From positions 3,320,865 to 3,384,864 of the forward strand of contig OY718806.1 of assembly GCA_963070105.1 (NCBI GenBank): a DNA stretch of 64,000 nucleotides, given 5' to 3'. This document shows positions 63,101-64,000 of the stretch, piece by piece; position 1 is the stretch's first letter; the number at the start of each line of letters is the position of its first letter. The notes below the pieces were generated by a model. It was not told where the DNA came from and did no database searches. It saw nothing but the letters and a program-made list of their open reading frames with translations. Origin of the DNA: Litomosoides sigmodontis (taxonomy: Eukaryota > Nematoda > Chromadorea > Rhabditida > Onchocercidae). The translations under genes were made by a program, and so were the position numbers.

Positions 63101-64000
63101 CGAAGGAAGTACCAATGAAAAGTGCTAATAAATAACCTCAAAACTGAATAACCCCGGGAAACTTAGAACAGAAAAATGAAAAACTACCCCATTCGAATTG
63201 AAAGATTGTTGATTAAAGCTGCAGACATCATCCTAATTAAGTAGCACATCCGGCGCTATCATACACTTCTCATCGTCCTTTTCTTCTATCTTACCTTTCG
63301 CCAAATGCTCTCTCTCATACCATTTCTGCCTCTCTGAATCACAACCATTTCAGGTCTAAACGAAGTCACAAGTAATCAGTCAAGTCAGCACTGACATTTT
63401 TCAAAATTTTCGAAATTCTTCACTTATAATTTATATTTTTGAGCTGATTTTTTTTTTACTCAAACACAGGAATTTTATTGCAGTACTCCTCGCATGAAAT
63501 TATAAAAGTCTGCAATATCCGTAGTGCGTACTGCACGTGTGGAATATTTCATGAGAGGCAAAGTCGATCGCTTTCGCTATAGAACAAGCGGTCAGTAAAA
63601 TTTAACCTGGAATTTCAACAAGTGTTTACTTCCTCCAAACATTGCTTACATTAAGCTGATGCACAGAATTAGAAGAAAAAACAACATAAGGTAAATGAGT
63701 GAACATTTAAGTGAGGATATAGTGAGTAATTAATATTCCATAAGTTAAGTGGAACATGGACGAAACAGTCAGCTCCATTGCAGACAAAAGACTTGATAGA
63801 TTTCAATAATTAAAGGGAAGAGAATGGGACGAATAAGAGTAAGCAGTAAGTAAAATATGAAAATTGGCGAAATACAGAGGAGACTAGGAAGCATTGAATC
63901 TCTAGTGAAACCTAATTACCTGTGCAACAGGCAAAGTGAAATGAAAACAACAGAAACAGGCAATGGACACCATCGGACAAAAAGTTATGTATGCAAAAGC
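60200..64000. other. Upstream flank of gbb-1, no supported gene
   Basis: About 3.8 kb 5' of the receptor gene on its coding strand. It should contain the promoter and any 5' untranslated exon. No exon chain, RNA gene or repeat array is recognisable. Open frames such as minus 61294-61614 lack splice context and resemble no family. Confidence 0.55.

Noticed and set aside
1..64000. CRISPR arrays, bacterial operons, transposases, viral genes, tRNA or rRNA genes
   Set aside because: None recognised. Repeats present are microsatellites or the AT array without spacers, and all confident genes are spliced eukaryotic genes. A covariance-model scan for small RNAs could not be run.

Overview
The window looks like nuclear DNA of a nematode, most likely a spirurid or filarial-type parasite. 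It is AT-rich, its genes are cut into many short exons by introns that mostly end in (T/A)TTTCAG or TTTTAG, and the recognisable proteins are nematode-like, including an UNC-6 netrin that can be followed exon by exon. This is a judgement from sequence style and protein content; I cannot name the species.

Layout: 1-6845 holds no gene I can support. A complete unc-6/netrin gene runs on the plus strand from 6846 to 17322 (11 exons, 607 residues). About 300 bp after its stop is a ~700 bp AT tandem array (17623-18329) whose period switches from 13 to 10 bp. Four plus-strand genes follow, each encoding a protein predicted to enter the secretory pathway: processing alpha-glucosidase I (MOGS, 21245-25951, with one apparent frameshift), a lipase maturation factor (26928-31278), a cysteine-rich protein with a likely signal peptide and hydrophobic C-terminus (32679-35141, followed by what looks like a decayed relative at 35379-36160), and a TXNDC11-like thioredoxin-fold protein (36207-40988). 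A ~13.5 kb stretch rich in simple repeats (40989-54537) carries no convincing gene. The GABA-B receptor subunit 1 gene (gbb-1) runs on the minus strand from 60199 to 54538 (18 exons, 877 residues) and converges on the TXNDC11-like gene. 60200-64000 is its upstream flank.

Function: the netrin and the GABA-B receptor are nervous-system genes, one an axon-guidance cue and the other a metabotropic receptor. MOGS, the lipase maturation factor and the TXNDC11-like protein all act in or on the ER, in N-glycan trimming and in folding or maturation of secreted proteins. They lie on one strand about 1 to 5 kb apart. I see no evidence that they are co-transcribed, and no bacterial, viral or mobile-element system.

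Exon boundaries were set by hand: each intron has GT/AG ends, the reading frame is carried across each junction, and family alignment was used from memory. Summed coding lengths divide by three for all five intact genes, and for MOGS once one base of an A-run is discounted. No gene prediction, transcript or database search was available.
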